The notes under the pieces are model-generated. The model was not told the origin of the DNA and did not search any database. It worked only from the letters and a program-made list of their open reading frames with translations. The position numbers and the translations under genes were made by a program. From Pseudomonas sp. CC6-YY-74 (GTDB taxonomy: Bacteria > Pseudomonadota > Gammaproteobacteria > Pseudomonadales > Pseudomonadaceae): a stretch of DNA of 64,000 nucleotides. This document shows positions 44,255 to 53,451 of this stretch, piece by piece; position 1 is the stretch's first letter; every line of letters begins with the position of its first letter. Location: the NCBI RefSeq assembly GCF_002025205.1, contig NZ_CP019947.1, forward strand, positions 4,006,001 through 4,070,000, given 5' to 3'.

Positions 44255-44408
44255 TTACGTAGGGTGGGTTAGCCGCATGCCGCTGTTGCCGAACAACACA
44301 TCATTCGCGACGCGGCGTAACCCACCAGCGGCGCAACGCGGTCCATCGTCTGCCGGGTTACGCGCCGCGCCACTGTCGTGTGTGGATTCACGGTCGGAAC
44401 CCACCCTG
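44255..44408. repeat. Pseudomonas-type intergenic repeat (GTAGGGTGGGTTA family)
   Basis: The gap between the ferredoxin-like gene and cobK is filled by an imperfect palindromic element opening with GTAGGGTGGGTTAGCC and containing GCGTAACCCACCAG and CGGGTTACGCGCCGCG. The same family forms the array at the right end of the window (63672-64000). No ORF here is believable. Confidence 0.75.
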
Positions 44409-44413
44409 CAGGT

Positions 44414-45133
44414 CTACAGCGGCAAGGCCTCGCAGAGGTCGTCGAGGCTGACGAACTCGCGCTCCACCGCTGGCAAGCTCGGCCGGCGCAGCAGCAGCAC
44501 CGGCAGGCCCAGTTCGCGGGCGACCTGTAATTTCGGCTCGGTGGCCTGGCTGCCGCTGTTCTTGCTGATCAGTACATCGCTGCGCAGACGGGCGAACAGC
44601 GCACGCTCCTCATTCAGCTCAAACGGCCCACGCGCGCCGATGATTTCCGCATGCGGCACAGCCTCCTGACCTTGCAAGCAGCGCACCGTCCAGTGCTGGT
44701 GAGGGGGAATCTCGTGCAGGTGTTCCAGCGGCTCGCGGCCGAGGGTAAACAGCGGTCGGCGGAAGCCGTTCAGGGCGGCGACCAGCCCGGCCCAATCGTC
44801 CACTTCGCGCCAGTCATCGGCGGCGGCGGCCTGCCAACCGGGGCGGCGCAGGGCCCAGCAGGCAATCCCGGCCAGCTGCGCGGCGCGGGCGGCATTGGCG
44901 CTGATCTGCGCGGCGTAGGGATGAGTCAGATCGAGCAGCAGTTCGATGCCCTGCTCACGGATAAATCCTGCCAAGCCTTCGGCTCCGCCAAAACCACCGA
45001 CGCGCACCTGGCACGACAGGTCATCCGGCACCCGGCCTAGCCCCGCCAGGCTGTAGATGGCCGTGGGACCGAGACGCCGCGCCAGGCGCAAGGCCTCGGT
45101 GGTGCCGCCGAGCAGCAGAATGCGCGCGCTCAC
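44414..45133 (-). CDS. cobK: Precorrin-6A reductase
   Basis: 239 residues from a GTG at 45133 (VSARILLLGGTTEALRLARRL) that overlaps the cobL stop (GTGA). The open frame 15 codons further upstream lies wholly inside cobL. It reduces precorrin-6A to precorrin-6B with NADPH. Typical blocks are DLTHPYAAQISANAARAAQ, LFTLGREPLEHL and LISKNSGSQATEPKLQVARELGLPVLLLRRP. Confidence 0.92.
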   Translation of the reverse strand: MSARILLLGGTTEALRLARRLGPTAIYSLAGLGRVPDDLSCQVRVGGFGGAEGLAGFIREQGIELLLDLTHPYAAQISANAARAAQLAGIACWALRRPGWQAAAADDWREVDDWAGLVAALNGFRRPLFTLGREPLEHLHEIPPHQHWTVRCLQGQEAVPHAEIIGARGPFELNEERALFARLRSDVLISKNSGSQATEPKLQVARELGLPVLLLRRPSLPAVEREFVSLDDLCEALPL

Positions 45134-46332
45134 GGTTTTCGTACTTCCAGCAGGGTGATCGGCAGGGCGCTGCGCCAAGTGTCGAAAGCGCCCAGCGGTT
45201 GCGCCTGGGCCACGGCGATGCGGGTCAACTCACCGCCGACCCGTTCGCGCCAGGCGACCAGTGCCGCTTCGCTTTGCAGGGTGACAGCGTTGGCCAGCAG
45301 CCGGCCGCCCGGCTTGAGGCTGGCCCAGCACTGCTCCAGCACACCGGGCACGGTTACCCCGCCGCCGATAAAGATTGCATCCGGCGCGGCCAGGCCGACC
45401 AGTGCGGCGGGCGCGTAACCGGCGACCAGCTGCAGGCCCGGCACCCCGAGGGCGTCGCGGTTGTGTTGGATATGCGCCTGACGGCCTTCATCCGCCTCGA
45501 TGGCGATGGCCCGGCAAGCGGGATGGGCGCGCATCCACTCGATGCCGATGGAGCCGCAGCCGGCGCCAACATCCCAGAGCAGCTCGCCTGGTTGCGGGGC
45601 CAGGCGCGCCAGGGTGATGGCGCGCACATCGCGCTTGGTCAGTTGGCCGTCGTGTTGATACAGCTCATCACGCAGGCCCGGCGTCAGCGGCAGCAGGCGC
45701 GCATCGGCGGCTGCGATACATTCGACCGCCAGCAGATTGAGATCGGCGGCACGCGGTAGCGCCCAGTCGCTGGCCAGAGCATCGACACGCCGCTCATTGC
45801 TCCCGCCCAGATGTTCCAGCACCGTCAGGCGGCTGGGGCCGAAGCCACGCTGGCGCAGCAGCTCAGCCACCGCCGCCGGGCTGTCGCCATCATTGCTCAG
45901 CAACAACAGGCGCGCGCCGGGGAAAATCCGCGCCTGCAACGCCGCCAACGGGCGCGCCACCAGCGACAGCACCGTCACCTCCTGCAACGGCCAACCGAGC
46001 CGGGCAGCAGCCAGGGATACCGAGGACGGCGCCGAGAACACCCGCAGCTCTTCGGCCGGCAGCTGCCGCGCCAGGCTGGCGCCGACGCCATAGAACAGCG
46101 GATCGCCACTGGCCAGCACGCACACCGGCGTACCACGCCGGGCCAGCAGCGGCTCCAGACTGAAGGGGCTGGGCCACAGCTCTTGCGCGGCCGGCAGATC
46201 CGCCGGCAGCAGGGCCAGTTGCCGCGCGCCAGCGACGATACAACGCGCCTCGCCCAGCGCCTCGCGGGCCGCCTCGCCCAGGCCGGCATAGCCGTCTTCA
46301 CCGATCCCCACCAGGGTTAACCAGGCCGTCAT
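45130..46332 (-). CDS. cobL: Precorrin-6B C5,15-methyltransferase (decarboxylating)
   Basis: 400 residues from MTAWLTLVGIGEDG at 46332, with GAGGAG upstream; the frame runs 16 codons further but without family similarity. The N-terminal half is a CobE/CbiE-type tetrapyrrole methylase (LASGDPLFYGVGASLAR, LSLVARPLAALQARIFPG). The C-terminal half is a CbiT-type domain (GELLWDVGAGCGSIGIEWMRAHP, AIFIGGGVTVPGVLEQCW). The fused form is the CobL of the aerobic pathway. It is divergent from cobG across the riboswitch region. Confidence 0.94.
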   Translation of the reverse strand: MTAWLTLVGIGEDGYAGLGEAAREALGEARCIVAGARQLALLPADLPAAQELWPSPFSLEPLLARRGTPVCVLASGDPLFYGVGASLARQLPAEELRVFSAPSSVSLAAARLGWPLQEVTVLSLVARPLAALQARIFPGARLLLLSNDGDSPAAVAELLRQRGFGPSRLTVLEHLGGSNERRVDALASDWALPRAADLNLLAVECIAAADARLLPLTPGLRDELYQHDGQLTKRDVRAITLARLAPQPGELLWDVGAGCGSIGIEWMRAHPACRAIAIEADEGRQAHIQHNRDALGVPGLQLVAGYAPAALVGLAAPDAIFIGGGVTVPGVLEQCWASLKPGGRLLANAVTLQSEAALVAWRERVGGELTRIAVAQAQPLGAFDTWRSALPITLLEVRKP

Positions 46333-46404
46333 ACCTACTCCTCTACGCACGCCCGACGAGCAAGAGTGTCTGCGCGTCAAACAAAGCGGGCATAATACAG
46401 CCTT

Positions 46405-46709
46405 CGTCGGTGCCCAAGAGCCTGAACAGGGTCTGCTGCGCGTCGGCCAGGCAAGGCGGAAATGGCTTCGAACTGCTCATTTACTACTCGTAAACTCCGC
46501 ATTCTCAGCCATTTCCGCCTTGCCTGGCTCTAGCTCGCACGCCCCTGGACAGGCTCTAAAATGGGCCTAAGAGGGAATCCGGAGCGATCTGTTGATCGTG
46601 ACCGAGCTGCCCCCGCAACTGTAAACAGCGAGTCTGCCGCAACAGCGCCACTGGGTAACCGGGAAGGCCGCGCCAGATGATGACCTGTCAGCCAGGAGAC
46701 CTGCCGACG
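46405..46709 (+). ncRNA. Cobalamin riboswitch upstream of cobGHIJ, with an inserted repeat element
   Basis: P1 is CGTCGG (46405-46410) pairing with CCGACG (46704-46709). P2 is GCCC (46412-46415) with GGGC (46563-46566). Canonical conserved segments follow: AGAGGGAATCCGG, CTGCCCCCGCAACTGT (46607-46622), CCACTGGG, CCGGGAAGG, and the B12 box GCCAGGAGACCTGCC (46691-46705). The P2 loop is interrupted by a 139-base palindromic repeat (46418-46556). The aptamer lies about 195 bases before cobG and should shut off the cob operon when cobalamin is plentiful. Confidence 0.93.
46418..46556 (+). repeat. Palindromic MITE-like element inserted in riboswitch P2 loop
   Basis: The 139-base unit begins GAGCCTG and ends CAGGCTC. 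Inside, TCTGCTGCGCGTCGGCC on the left and CTAGCTCGC on the right are shared with the element at 46808-46886. Its core is a perfect 19-bp inverted repeat (46449-46467 with 46507-46525; AGGCAAGGCGGAAATGGCT and its complement). It will fold as one long hairpin extending P2. No transposase is encoded. Confidence 0.88.
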
Positions 46710-46807
46710 ACGCTAGTCGCGAGTGCCAACATCGGGCGGGGTGTACCGATGCCATTGAGTCCCCCTCCCACTTGGGCGGACTCTGCTGGTTCGGTCGCCG
46801 CGTCGTA

Positions 46808-46886
46808 GAACCTGTTTACGATCTCGCGAGCTAGGGCCTGTTTTTAACGCAACAGGGCCGACGCGCAGCAGATCGTAGGCAGGTTC
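46808..46886 (-). repeat. Second copy of the MITE-like element, inverted, in the cobG leader
   Basis: A 79-base unit beginning GAACCTG and ending CAGGTTC. Read on the minus strand it shares TCTGCTGCGCGTCGGCC, CTAGCTCGC and both ends with the copy inside the riboswitch, but has a different, short core hairpin. It ends 18 bases before the cobG start and forms part of the leader RNA. Confidence 0.85.
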
Positions 46887-46904
46887 GTTGTAGCTGGTGA
46901 ATCT

Positions 46905-48260
46905 TTGCGCGACCTTGCCACCACCGTCGATCCGTCCGTACCACGCCCCGAAAAACCGGGATCGGCGTGCCCCGGCCTGTTGCGTATCGTCCAGGCCCTG
47001 GACGGCGGCATCTGCCGGGTCAAGCTGGCCGGCGGCGTATTGAGTAGCGCCCAGGCCCGCGCCATTGCCGAGGCGGCCAGCCACTGCGCCAGCGGCGTAT
47101 TAGAACTGACCAACCGCAGCAACCTGCAGATTCGGGGCGTGCGCCGCGAAGCCGAGAAGCCGCTGATCGAGCGCCTGCTGGCCGCCGGCCTTGGCCCGAG
47201 CAATCCGGCCGCAGACGATGTGCGCAACCTGCTGCTCAGCCCCGCCGCCGGCCTCGACCCAGAGGCCCTGCTCGATACCCGGCCGCTGGCCGATCAACTG
47301 CTCGCGCTGCTGCAAGACAGCCCGGCGCTGCACGCGCTGTCGCCTAAGTTCGCCATCCAGCTGGACGGCGGCGAAGCCCTGGCGATGCTCGAACACCCGC
47401 ACGATATCTGGCTCAGCGCCCTGCCCGGACAACCGACTCGCCTGGCTTTCGGTCTGGCCGGCTGCCCCGGTGAGACGCCACTAGGCGTGGTCAACGTCGA
47501 GCAGGCGCCCGTGCTGATCGAACAACTGCTGATGTTGTTTCTCGACTTAGCCGGCCACGCACACAGCCGGATGCGCCAGCTGCTCAGCGTGATTCCAGCC
47601 AGCCAACTCCTGCAACAACTGCAAGCGCGCCTGCCCTTCATCCTGCAAGCCGCACCCGTGGCGTGGCAGCGTCCGCCGGTCAGTACGCGCGCGCCCATCG
47701 GCACTTATCCACAGCGGCAAGCGGGCCTGTGCATGGTCGCCGCCGCCGCGCGACTGGGCCGGATCGACGCCGAGCAACTGCGCGCCCTGGCCGATTTGGC
47801 CGAACAGCACGGCGACGCCAGCCTGCACCTGACGCCCTGGCAGGGCCTGCTGCTGCCGAATATCCCCGCGACGGCGGCAGACGCCGTACTGCAAGCGCTG
47901 GGCGATCTCGGCCTGCTGAGCGATGCGCATGATCCCTTAACCAGCCTGATCGCCTGCACCGGCTCCGCCGCCTGCGGCAAAGGCCTGAGCGACAGCAAGG
48001 CCGATGCCCTGCGCCTGGCCGAGCGCCTGCGCGCCAGCAGCGCACGGCCGCAGGTACACCTGAGCGCCTGCCCGCGCTCCTGCGCCGCCGCGCACACCGC
48101 ACCTTTTACCTTGTTGGCCATCACTGACGGCCACTACCAGCTTTATCAACGCACGCCTGCGGTGGCCGGTTTCGGTCAACTGCTGGCCGCTGCCATGACT
48201 ATCGACGAGGCCGGCGACTGGTTCGCCGCCCACTGCGCAACAGGAAACCGCAATGCTTGA
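46905..48260 (+). CDS. cobG: Precorrin-3B synthase (oxygen-dependent)
   Basis: 451 residues. It performs the O2-dependent hydroxylation and lactone formation on precorrin-3A that defines aerobic cobalamin synthesis. A nitrite/sulfite reductase-like protein: GLLRIVQALDGGICRVKLAGG at the N-terminus, ELTNRSNLQIRG, and the 4Fe-4S binding cysteines in CTGSAACGKG and CPRSCAA near residues 350-400. The only in-frame start fitting the family is TTG at 46905, with a weak ribosome-binding site. It is controlled by the upstream cobalamin riboswitch and overlaps cobH by eight bases. Confidence 0.93.
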   Translation: MRDLATTVDPSVPRPEKPGSACPGLLRIVQALDGGICRVKLAGGVLSSAQARAIAEAASHCASGVLELTNRSNLQIRGVRREAEKPLIERLLAAGLGPSNPAADDVRNLLLSPAAGLDPEALLDTRPLADQLLALLQDSPALHALSPKFAIQLDGGEALAMLEHPHDIWLSALPGQPTRLAFGLAGCPGETPLGVVNVEQAPVLIEQLLMLFLDLAGHAHSRMRQLLSVIPASQLLQQLQARLPFILQAAPVAWQRPPVSTRAPIGTYPQRQAGLCMVAAAARLGRIDAEQLRALADLAEQHGDASLHLTPWQGLLLPNIPATAADAVLQALGDLGLLSDAHDPLTSLIACTGSAACGKGLSDSKADALRLAERLRASSARPQVHLSACPRSCAAAHTAPFTLLAITDGHYQLYQRTPAVAGFGQLLAAAMTIDEAGDWFAAHCATGNRNA

Positions 48261-48879
48261 GTACATCCGCGATGGCCAGGAAATCTACCGCCAATCGTTC
48301 GCCACCATCCGCGCCGAGGCCGACCTCAGCACCATCCCTGCCGATCTGGAAAAACTAGCGGTACGGCTGATTCACGCCTGCGGCATGGTCGATGTGGTGC
48401 AGGACCTGCGCTTTTCCGCCGGTGCCGGAGCGGCCGGCCGGGCTGCCCTGGCCAAGGGCGCGCCGATCCTCTGCGATGCGCGGATGGTCGCCGAAGGCAT
48501 CACCCGCCCGCGCCTGGCCGCCAACAACCCGGTGATCTGTACCCTGCATAACGAGGGCGTGATTGATCTGGCCCACGAGCTGGGCAACACCCGCTCGGCG
48601 GCGGCCCTGGAGCACTGGCGCGCGCACCTGGACGGCAGCGTGGTGGTGATCGGCAACGCCCCAACCGCGCTGTTTTATCTGCTGGAAATGCTCGACGCCG
48701 GCGCGCCCAAGCCGGCGCTGATCATCGGCATGCCGGTGGGCTTTATCGGCGCGGCGGAGTCCAAGGACGCCCTCGCCGCCGACAGCCGCGGCGTGCCCTA
48801 CGTAATCGTGCGTGGCCGCCGCGGCGGCAGCGCGATGGCGGTGGCGGCGGTCAACGCCCTGGCCACGGAGGTGGAGTGA
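48253..48879 (+). CDS. cobH: Precorrin-8X methylmutase
   Basis: 208 residues. It moves the C11 methyl to C12 to give hydrogenobyrinate. Typical sequence: IYRQSFATIRAEADL, the catalytic His in VRLIHACGMVDVVQDL, DARMVAEGI, and IGMPVGFIGAAESKDAL. Overlaps at both ends (cobG by eight bases, cobI by four) show an operon. Confidence 0.95.
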   Translation: MLEYIRDGQEIYRQSFATIRAEADLSTIPADLEKLAVRLIHACGMVDVVQDLRFSAGAGAAGRAALAKGAPILCDARMVAEGITRPRLAANNPVICTLHNEGVIDLAHELGNTRSAAALEHWRAHLDGSVVVIGNAPTALFYLLEMLDAGAPKPALIIGMPVGFIGAAESKDALAADSRGVPYVIVRGRRGGSAMAVAAVNALATEVE

Positions 48880-49655
48880 TGGGTGCTATGCAGCAACCCG
48901 GCATGGCCCGCCCCGGCAAAGGCCGTCTGATCGGTCTCGGTGTCGGCCCCGGCGACCCGGAGCTGATCACCCTCAAGGCCCTGCGTCTGCTGCAAGGCGC
49001 GGCGGTGGTCGGCTACTTCGTGGCCAAGGCCAAGGCGAACAAAGGCCAGGGCGGCAACGCCTTCGGCATCATCGAAGAGCACCTGACCGATGCGCAGCAG
49101 CGCCTGCCATTGGTGTACCCGGTGACCACCGAGAAGCTCGCCGCGCCGCTGAGCTATGAAGATGTGATCAGCGACTTCTACGACACCTGCGCGGTGCAGA
49201 TCGCCGCCCAGTTGGACGCCGGCCGCGACGTGGCGGTGATCTGCGAAGGCGACCCGTTCTTCTACGGCTCCTACATGTACCTGCACGACCGTCTGGCCGG
49301 CCAGTACCAGGTGGAGGTGGTGCCCGGCGTGTGCTCCATGCTCGGCTGCGCCTCGGTGCTCGGCACCCCGCTGGTGTACCGCAACCAATCGCTGAGCGTG
49401 CTCTCCGGGGTACTCCCAGAAGAGGAACTCAAGCGCCGCCTGCAGGACGCCGAAGCCGCGGTGGTGATGAAGCTGGGGCGCAATTTCGAGAAAGTCCGGC
49501 GGGTGCTGCAGGAGCTGGGCATCGCCGGCCGCGCCCATTACATCGAACGCGCCACCATGGGCAACCAGCGCATCGTGGCGCTGGACGAGGTCGAACCGAT
49601 GTCGTCACCGTACTTCTCGATGATCGTGATTCCCGGCGAAAAATGGCGCGGTTGA
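48876..49655 (+). CDS. cobI: Precorrin-2 C20-methyltransferase
   Basis: 259 residues from MMGAMQQPG. A SAM-dependent tetrapyrrole methylase (GLGVGPGDPELITLKALRLL, VAVICEGDPFFYGSYMYLH, VEVVPGVCSMLGCA) acting early in corrin formation. The start overlaps the cobH stop (ATGA) and a more internal Met is possible. A REP palindrome separates it from cobJ. Confidence 0.94.
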   Translation: MMGAMQQPGMARPGKGRLIGLGVGPGDPELITLKALRLLQGAAVVGYFVAKAKANKGQGGNAFGIIEEHLTDAQQRLPLVYPVTTEKLAAPLSYEDVISDFYDTCAVQIAAQLDAGRDVAVICEGDPFFYGSYMYLHDRLAGQYQVEVVPGVCSMLGCASVLGTPLVYRNQSLSVLSGVLPEEELKRRLQDAEAAVVMKLGRNFEKVRRVLQELGIAGRAHYIERATMGNQRIVALDEVEPMSSPYFSMIVIPGEKWRG

Positions 49656-49672
49656 AAAACTGCAAACAACCC

Positions 49673-49731
49673 GTGGGAGGGGCTTTAGCCGCGACATGTC
49701 TTATGTGGCTCGCGGCTAAAGCCCCTCCCAC
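49673..49731. repeat. REP palindrome between cobI and cobJ
   Basis: A 22-bp perfect inverted repeat (GTGGGAGGGGCTTTAGCCGC..., 49673-49694 and 49710-49731) with a 15-base loop. It is a typical Pseudomonas REP pair inside an operon, where it may stabilise or attenuate the message. Confidence 0.9.
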
Positions 49732-49749
49732 AAAACAGATGGAACCCGC

Positions 49750-51411
49750 ATGAACCACTCCCCCGCCATCATCATTCTCGGCCCCTCCGCCCTGGCCTGC
49801 GCGCGGCGCATCCAGGCGCTTTATCCACAGGCGCAGATCCACGGCCTGCGCGGCCGGGTCGAGGGCGTAGAGCGGATTTATGAAGACTTCGGCGACAACC
49901 TGCGCGCGCTCTATCGCCGCAACGTCCCGATCATCGCCCTGTGCGCCGCTGGCATCGTGATTCGCAGCCTGGCCGCGGTGCTCGGCGAAAAAGGCAGCGA
50001 ACCGCCAGTGCTGGCCGTGGCCGAAGACGGTAGCGCCGTGGTGCCGTTGCTCGGTGGTCTCGGCGGGGTCAACCGCATGGCGCGGGAGCTTGCCGCTCAG
50101 CTGCAAGTCAGCGCGGCCATCACCACCAGCGGCGAACTGCGTTTCGGCACCTGTCTGCTCGACCCGCCGCCCGGCTATGTGCTGGCCGACCTCGAACAGG
50201 GCAAAGCCTTTGTCAGCGACCTGCTCGGCGGCCAGTCCGTGCGCATCGAAGGCGACGCGCCCTGGCTGGCCCAGGCCAAGCTGCCGGTAGCTGAGCACGC
50301 CTCGCGGGTTATCCATATCGGCCCGCATAGCCGCGCCGCCCACGCCGACGAGCTGCTGATCTATCCGCAGCAGGTGGCGGCGCTGATCGAACTACCAAGC
50401 CCCGGACTGCTCGGCGAGCTACAACAGGCGCTGCACGCCAGCGGCCTGGCGGAACAAAGCCTCGCCTGCCTGCTGGCCGCGCCGGCGCTGATGGCCAACG
50501 CCGAGCTGCACGCCGCCGCCGCGCAACTCAAGCTGCCACTGCGCTTTATCGACGACGCCGAGCAACTGCCGCCGCTGCACAGCCAGCACGCCAGCCTGCG
50601 CCTGCTGCTGGCCGCTACGCCCATCGACGCCGCGCAACTCGGCCGGCCCCGTGGTCGCCTGACTGTGATCGGCCTCGGCCCCGGCGCCGCCGAATTTATG
50701 GTGCCCGCCGCCCGCCAGGCGCTGGATGAGGCGCAGGACCTGCTCGGCTACGAAACCTACATCAACATGGCCGGCCCGCTACGCCCGGAGCAGGTGCGCC
50801 ACTGCAGCGATAACCGCGAAGAAATGCAGCGCGCCCGGCATGCCTTCGAGCTGGCCGCCAGTGGTCGCCGGGTGGTGCTGGTGTCGTCCGGCGACCCCGG
50901 CGTGTTCGCCATGGCCGCCGCCGTGCTGGAAGCCCTGCACGAATCGACCGACGCCGAATGGCAGCGGGTCGAATTGCAGGTATTCCCCGGCGTCTCCGCC
51001 GCCCTGGCCACCGCCGCCAAGGCCGGCGCGCCGCTGGGTCACGACTTCTGCCTGATTTCCCTGTCGGACAACCTCAAGCCCTGGGCGATTATCGAAAAGC
51101 GCCTGCAGCATGCCGCCGCCGCCGATCTGGTGATGGCCTTCTACAACCCTATCTCCAAGGCCCGTCCCTGGCAGCTCGGCCGCGCCCTGGACATCCTCCG
51201 TCAGCAGCGCAGCCCGCAGACTGTCGTGGTACTCGGCCGCGATATCGGCCGCCCCGGCGAAACCCTGCGCAACCTGACCCTCGGCGAACTCACCCCCGAG
51301 CAAGTAGATATGCGCACCCTGGTGATTATCGGCTCCAGCCAGACCTGCCGTTTTCCCCGCGCCGATGGCGGCGAGTGGGTGTATACGCCGAGGAGTTATC
51401 CACAGCCGTAG
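49750..51411 (+). CDS. cobJ: CbiG-like/precorrin-3B C17-methyltransferase fusion
   Basis: 553 residues. The N-terminal 290 residues are a CbiG/CobE-type domain (IIALCAAGIVIRSLAAVLGEK, PLLGGLGGVNRMARELA, and a helical CbiG C-terminal part). The last 250 are the CobJ tetrapyrrole methylase (GRLTVIGLGPGAAEFMVPAA, SSGDPGVFAMAAAVLEAL, FPGVSAALATAAKAGAP, MAFYNPISKARPWQL). It methylates C17 and contracts the ring. It is the last gene of the riboswitch-controlled operon. Confidence 0.93.
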   Translation: MNHSPAIIILGPSALACARRIQALYPQAQIHGLRGRVEGVERIYEDFGDNLRALYRRNVPIIALCAAGIVIRSLAAVLGEKGSEPPVLAVAEDGSAVVPLLGGLGGVNRMARELAAQLQVSAAITTSGELRFGTCLLDPPPGYVLADLEQGKAFVSDLLGGQSVRIEGDAPWLAQAKLPVAEHASRVIHIGPHSRAAHADELLIYPQQVAALIELPSPGLLGELQQALHASGLAEQSLACLLAAPALMANAELHAAAAQLKLPLRFIDDAEQLPPLHSQHASLRLLLAATPIDAAQLGRPRGRLTVIGLGPGAAEFMVPAARQALDEAQDLLGYETYINMAGPLRPEQVRHCSDNREEMQRARHAFELAASGRRVVLVSSGDPGVFAMAAAVLEALHESTDAEWQRVELQVFPGVSAALATAAKAGAPLGHDFCLISLSDNLKPWAIIEKRLQHAAAADLVMAFYNPISKARPWQLGRALDILRQQRSPQTVVVLGRDIGRPGETLRNLTLGELTPEQVDMRTLVIIGSSQTCRFPRADGGEWVYTPRSYPQP

Positions 51412-51426
51412 GATGGGTCGAGTCCC

Positions 51427-51627
51427 GCCGCTGTCGCGGGCCTCGGCATTGCGTTGCTGCCGGACGTTCTGCTTGCCGAGGACTTGGCTGCCGGCCGCCT
51501 GCAGCAGGTACTAGTCGACCTCGACGCTGGCGACGTGGAGATCGTGGCAATTTGTCCGAGCAAACGCCTGCTGGAACCCCGCGTCAGGCGCTTCATCGAT
51601 CTCATTGTCGAAGAGCTGGGTAGCTGA
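51427..51627 (+). pseudogene. C-terminal fragment of a LysR-type regulator
   Basis: In frame up to the TGA at 51627 the sequence reads AAVAGLGIALLPDVLLAEDLAAGRLQQVL and ends VRRFIDLIVEELGS, the last third of a LysR effector domain. No helix-turn-helix or start exists; the cobJ end is 15 bases away. It is a remnant, showing rearrangement at the end of the cob operon. Confidence 0.75.
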
Positions 51628-52533
51628 TGACGCAAGCAGTGCCATTGCTTGCGTGGGGGCGGTAGCCGCCGGTCGTACCAGGATGAAATCGGCCAACAGC
51701 AGTCGTTCAGATGTATCTATGGCATTAGGGCCGGGTGATTTCGAGGCCCCGAACTGCCGGTTTATCTCAAATTCACCAGCGGCGTACTGCATGGGTGTCG
51801 TGGTAAATAGCGTGACAAGAAAAACCACTCAAATAGACAGGTTGAATCGAGCGAAAAGAGCGTTTGGCGCACAGCCGATAACCCGTGTCGCGACAGCCGC
51901 ACGGGTTATATATAACGCCCATTCAACTGAAATGAGTTTCCTTGAGAAAGGTTATGAGCTTGCCCCTCACCTTGGTGCTCAACAGTTCGTCCTTGATCTT
52001 GAAAAGCTCACGCATTACCCCAAGCCGCCAGCTTTTTCTGAATACCGATCTGCCGACGATTAGTCTGTCGAAGGTGTGTTGCGCTTCGGCCTCCAGCTGG
52101 CCAGTGCTACTGACCTGCTGCTGTGTGTATTCGTGCAGCTTGCAAGCCTGGGGCTGCCTTGCCTGGATGACGGGTGCTTGGGCACACCATGCTCTAGCGT
52201 CGACGGTAAGCAGGCTCAAGCACGAGTTGAGTTCAGAGGTCGGCTCCAGGCGTTTCGTATAGCTGGCGCCCCTCGTGGATAGGATGTCCATAATGACCTC
52301 GCGATTCGAATGCTGTTGTCTTCAAATGTGGAGGCCGCGCAGGCATCTGTCTGTTAACGAACACTTACGGCGACTCGTAGGCATTAGCGCTATTCGCGAC
52401 CGTCACTAAGCGGCCAGTCTGGCCGCTAAATACATCCGTGCCCTTTGCGTGATTCGACACCGCTTGGCGGCAAGGCAACGTACCGCAGGCAAGCACTCCA
52501 TTGCCCTCCGCCACCCAAGACCACTCAACCAGG
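51628..52533. other. Region without a recognisable gene
   Basis: About 900 bases of lower GC content between the LysR fragment and tsdA. The longest open frames (122 codons on the minus strand, 51923-52291, and 152 on the plus strand, 51605-52063) show no family resemblance and overlap each other. A strong hairpin (AGCGGCCAG-TCT-CTGGCCGCT type, about 52410-52428) may be the terminator of tsdBA or of something lost. Confidence 0.5.
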
Positions 52534-53451
52534 CTAGATGCCCTTGCCCAGCATCTTTCCGTTAACCGTCTCGCCGTACCGGCTCACGCCATCGTTAGCG
52601 TGGTACTTGTCGCGGGTCTTTTCGACCGAGCCATCGATCAAGCGCGGGTCCTGTGGCCGTTCGTGGCTGTTCATGAATGCCGCCACATGCCAAGCGTCCT
52701 CATTCGACAACATGCCGCCTTTACCCAACGGCATGTTCCCCTTGATGAAGGCCGCGGCCGTGTTGATCCGATGCATGCCAGCGCCCCAGTTGAACGAATC
52801 CGCGCCCCACAGCGGTGGGAATACGTAATCCTCGCCGGACTTCTGTCCTTCGCCGTTCTTTCCATGGCACACCGCGCACTGCGCGGCGTAGACCAGCTGC
52901 CCTTTCGCAAGGTCATAGCCTCCCTCGGGGGCCGGCACTTCGGGATAGGCGCGGCCTGGCAGCTCCTGAGCGGTCGGTGCGCCAGTCGCCAGCCAGTACG
53001 AATAGGCCGAGAGGGCCGCAATTACCGGACCGTCCGCTGCCGGTGCCTTGCCGTTCATGCTGAACTGAAAGCAGCCCTGCAGGCGCTCGGCATAGGTGTT
53101 CACCTTGTCGTTCTTCTTCCGGTACGCCGGGTACATGGTGTACGCAGCCCACAGCGGTGCGGAGTTGGCCTTGCGCCCCTGCTCGAGGTGGCAGTTGGCG
53201 CATGACAGGCCGTTACCTACAAATTCCGGTGCTCGGTTTTTTGTGTCGACGAAGATCGCGCGGCCTTCCTGCACCAGCTTGCCAAAGGCGTTGTCCGGCA
53301 GCTCGCTTTCCTGCGGGGGCTGGAAATACTGGTTGCTGGCAGGCTCACCCGCGGTGGTGAGAATTTGCGACTGATCCTCCATTGCGATCTCGACCGCCTG
53401 AGCGGGAAGGGAGAGTGCGATCAGCAGCAAGGCGCTTATGTGAGTGTTCAT
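52534..53451 (-). CDS. tsdA: Thiosulfate dehydrogenase (diheme cytochrome c)
   Basis: 305 residues from MNTHISALLLIALSLPAQA at 53451, an export signal; longer reading upstream overlaps tsdB. It joins two thiosulfates to tetrathionate. Two heme-binding motifs are seen, SCANCHLEQG and QCAVCHGKNGEG. The blocks SAPLWAAYTMYPAYRKKNDKVNTYAERLQGCFQFSMNG and YWLATGAP match TsdA. The ATG overlaps the stop of the upstream cytochrome gene. Confidence 0.87.
   Translation of the reverse strand: MNTHISALLLIALSLPAQAVEIAMEDQSQILTTAGEPASNQYFQPPQESELPDNAFGKLVQEGRAIFVDTKNRAPEFVGNGLSCANCHLEQGRKANSAPLWAAYTMYPAYRKKNDKVNTYAERLQGCFQFSMNGKAPAADGPVIAALSAYSYWLATGAPTAQELPGRAYPEVPAPEGGYDLAKGQLVYAAQCAVCHGKNGEGQKSGEDYVFPPLWGADSFNWGAGMHRINTAAAFIKGNMPLGKGGMLSNEDAWHVAAFMNSHERPQDPRLIDGSVEKTRDKYHANDGVSRYGETVNGKMLGKGI

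Noticed and set aside
46740..46790. Hairpin after the riboswitch as a terminator
   Set aside because: A GAGTCC/GGACTC stem is present but not followed by a T-run, so the mode of control cannot be decided from it.
51923..52291. 122-codon minus-strand ORF
   Set aside because: No family resemblance and overlapping frames on the other strand; kept only as part of an unassigned region.
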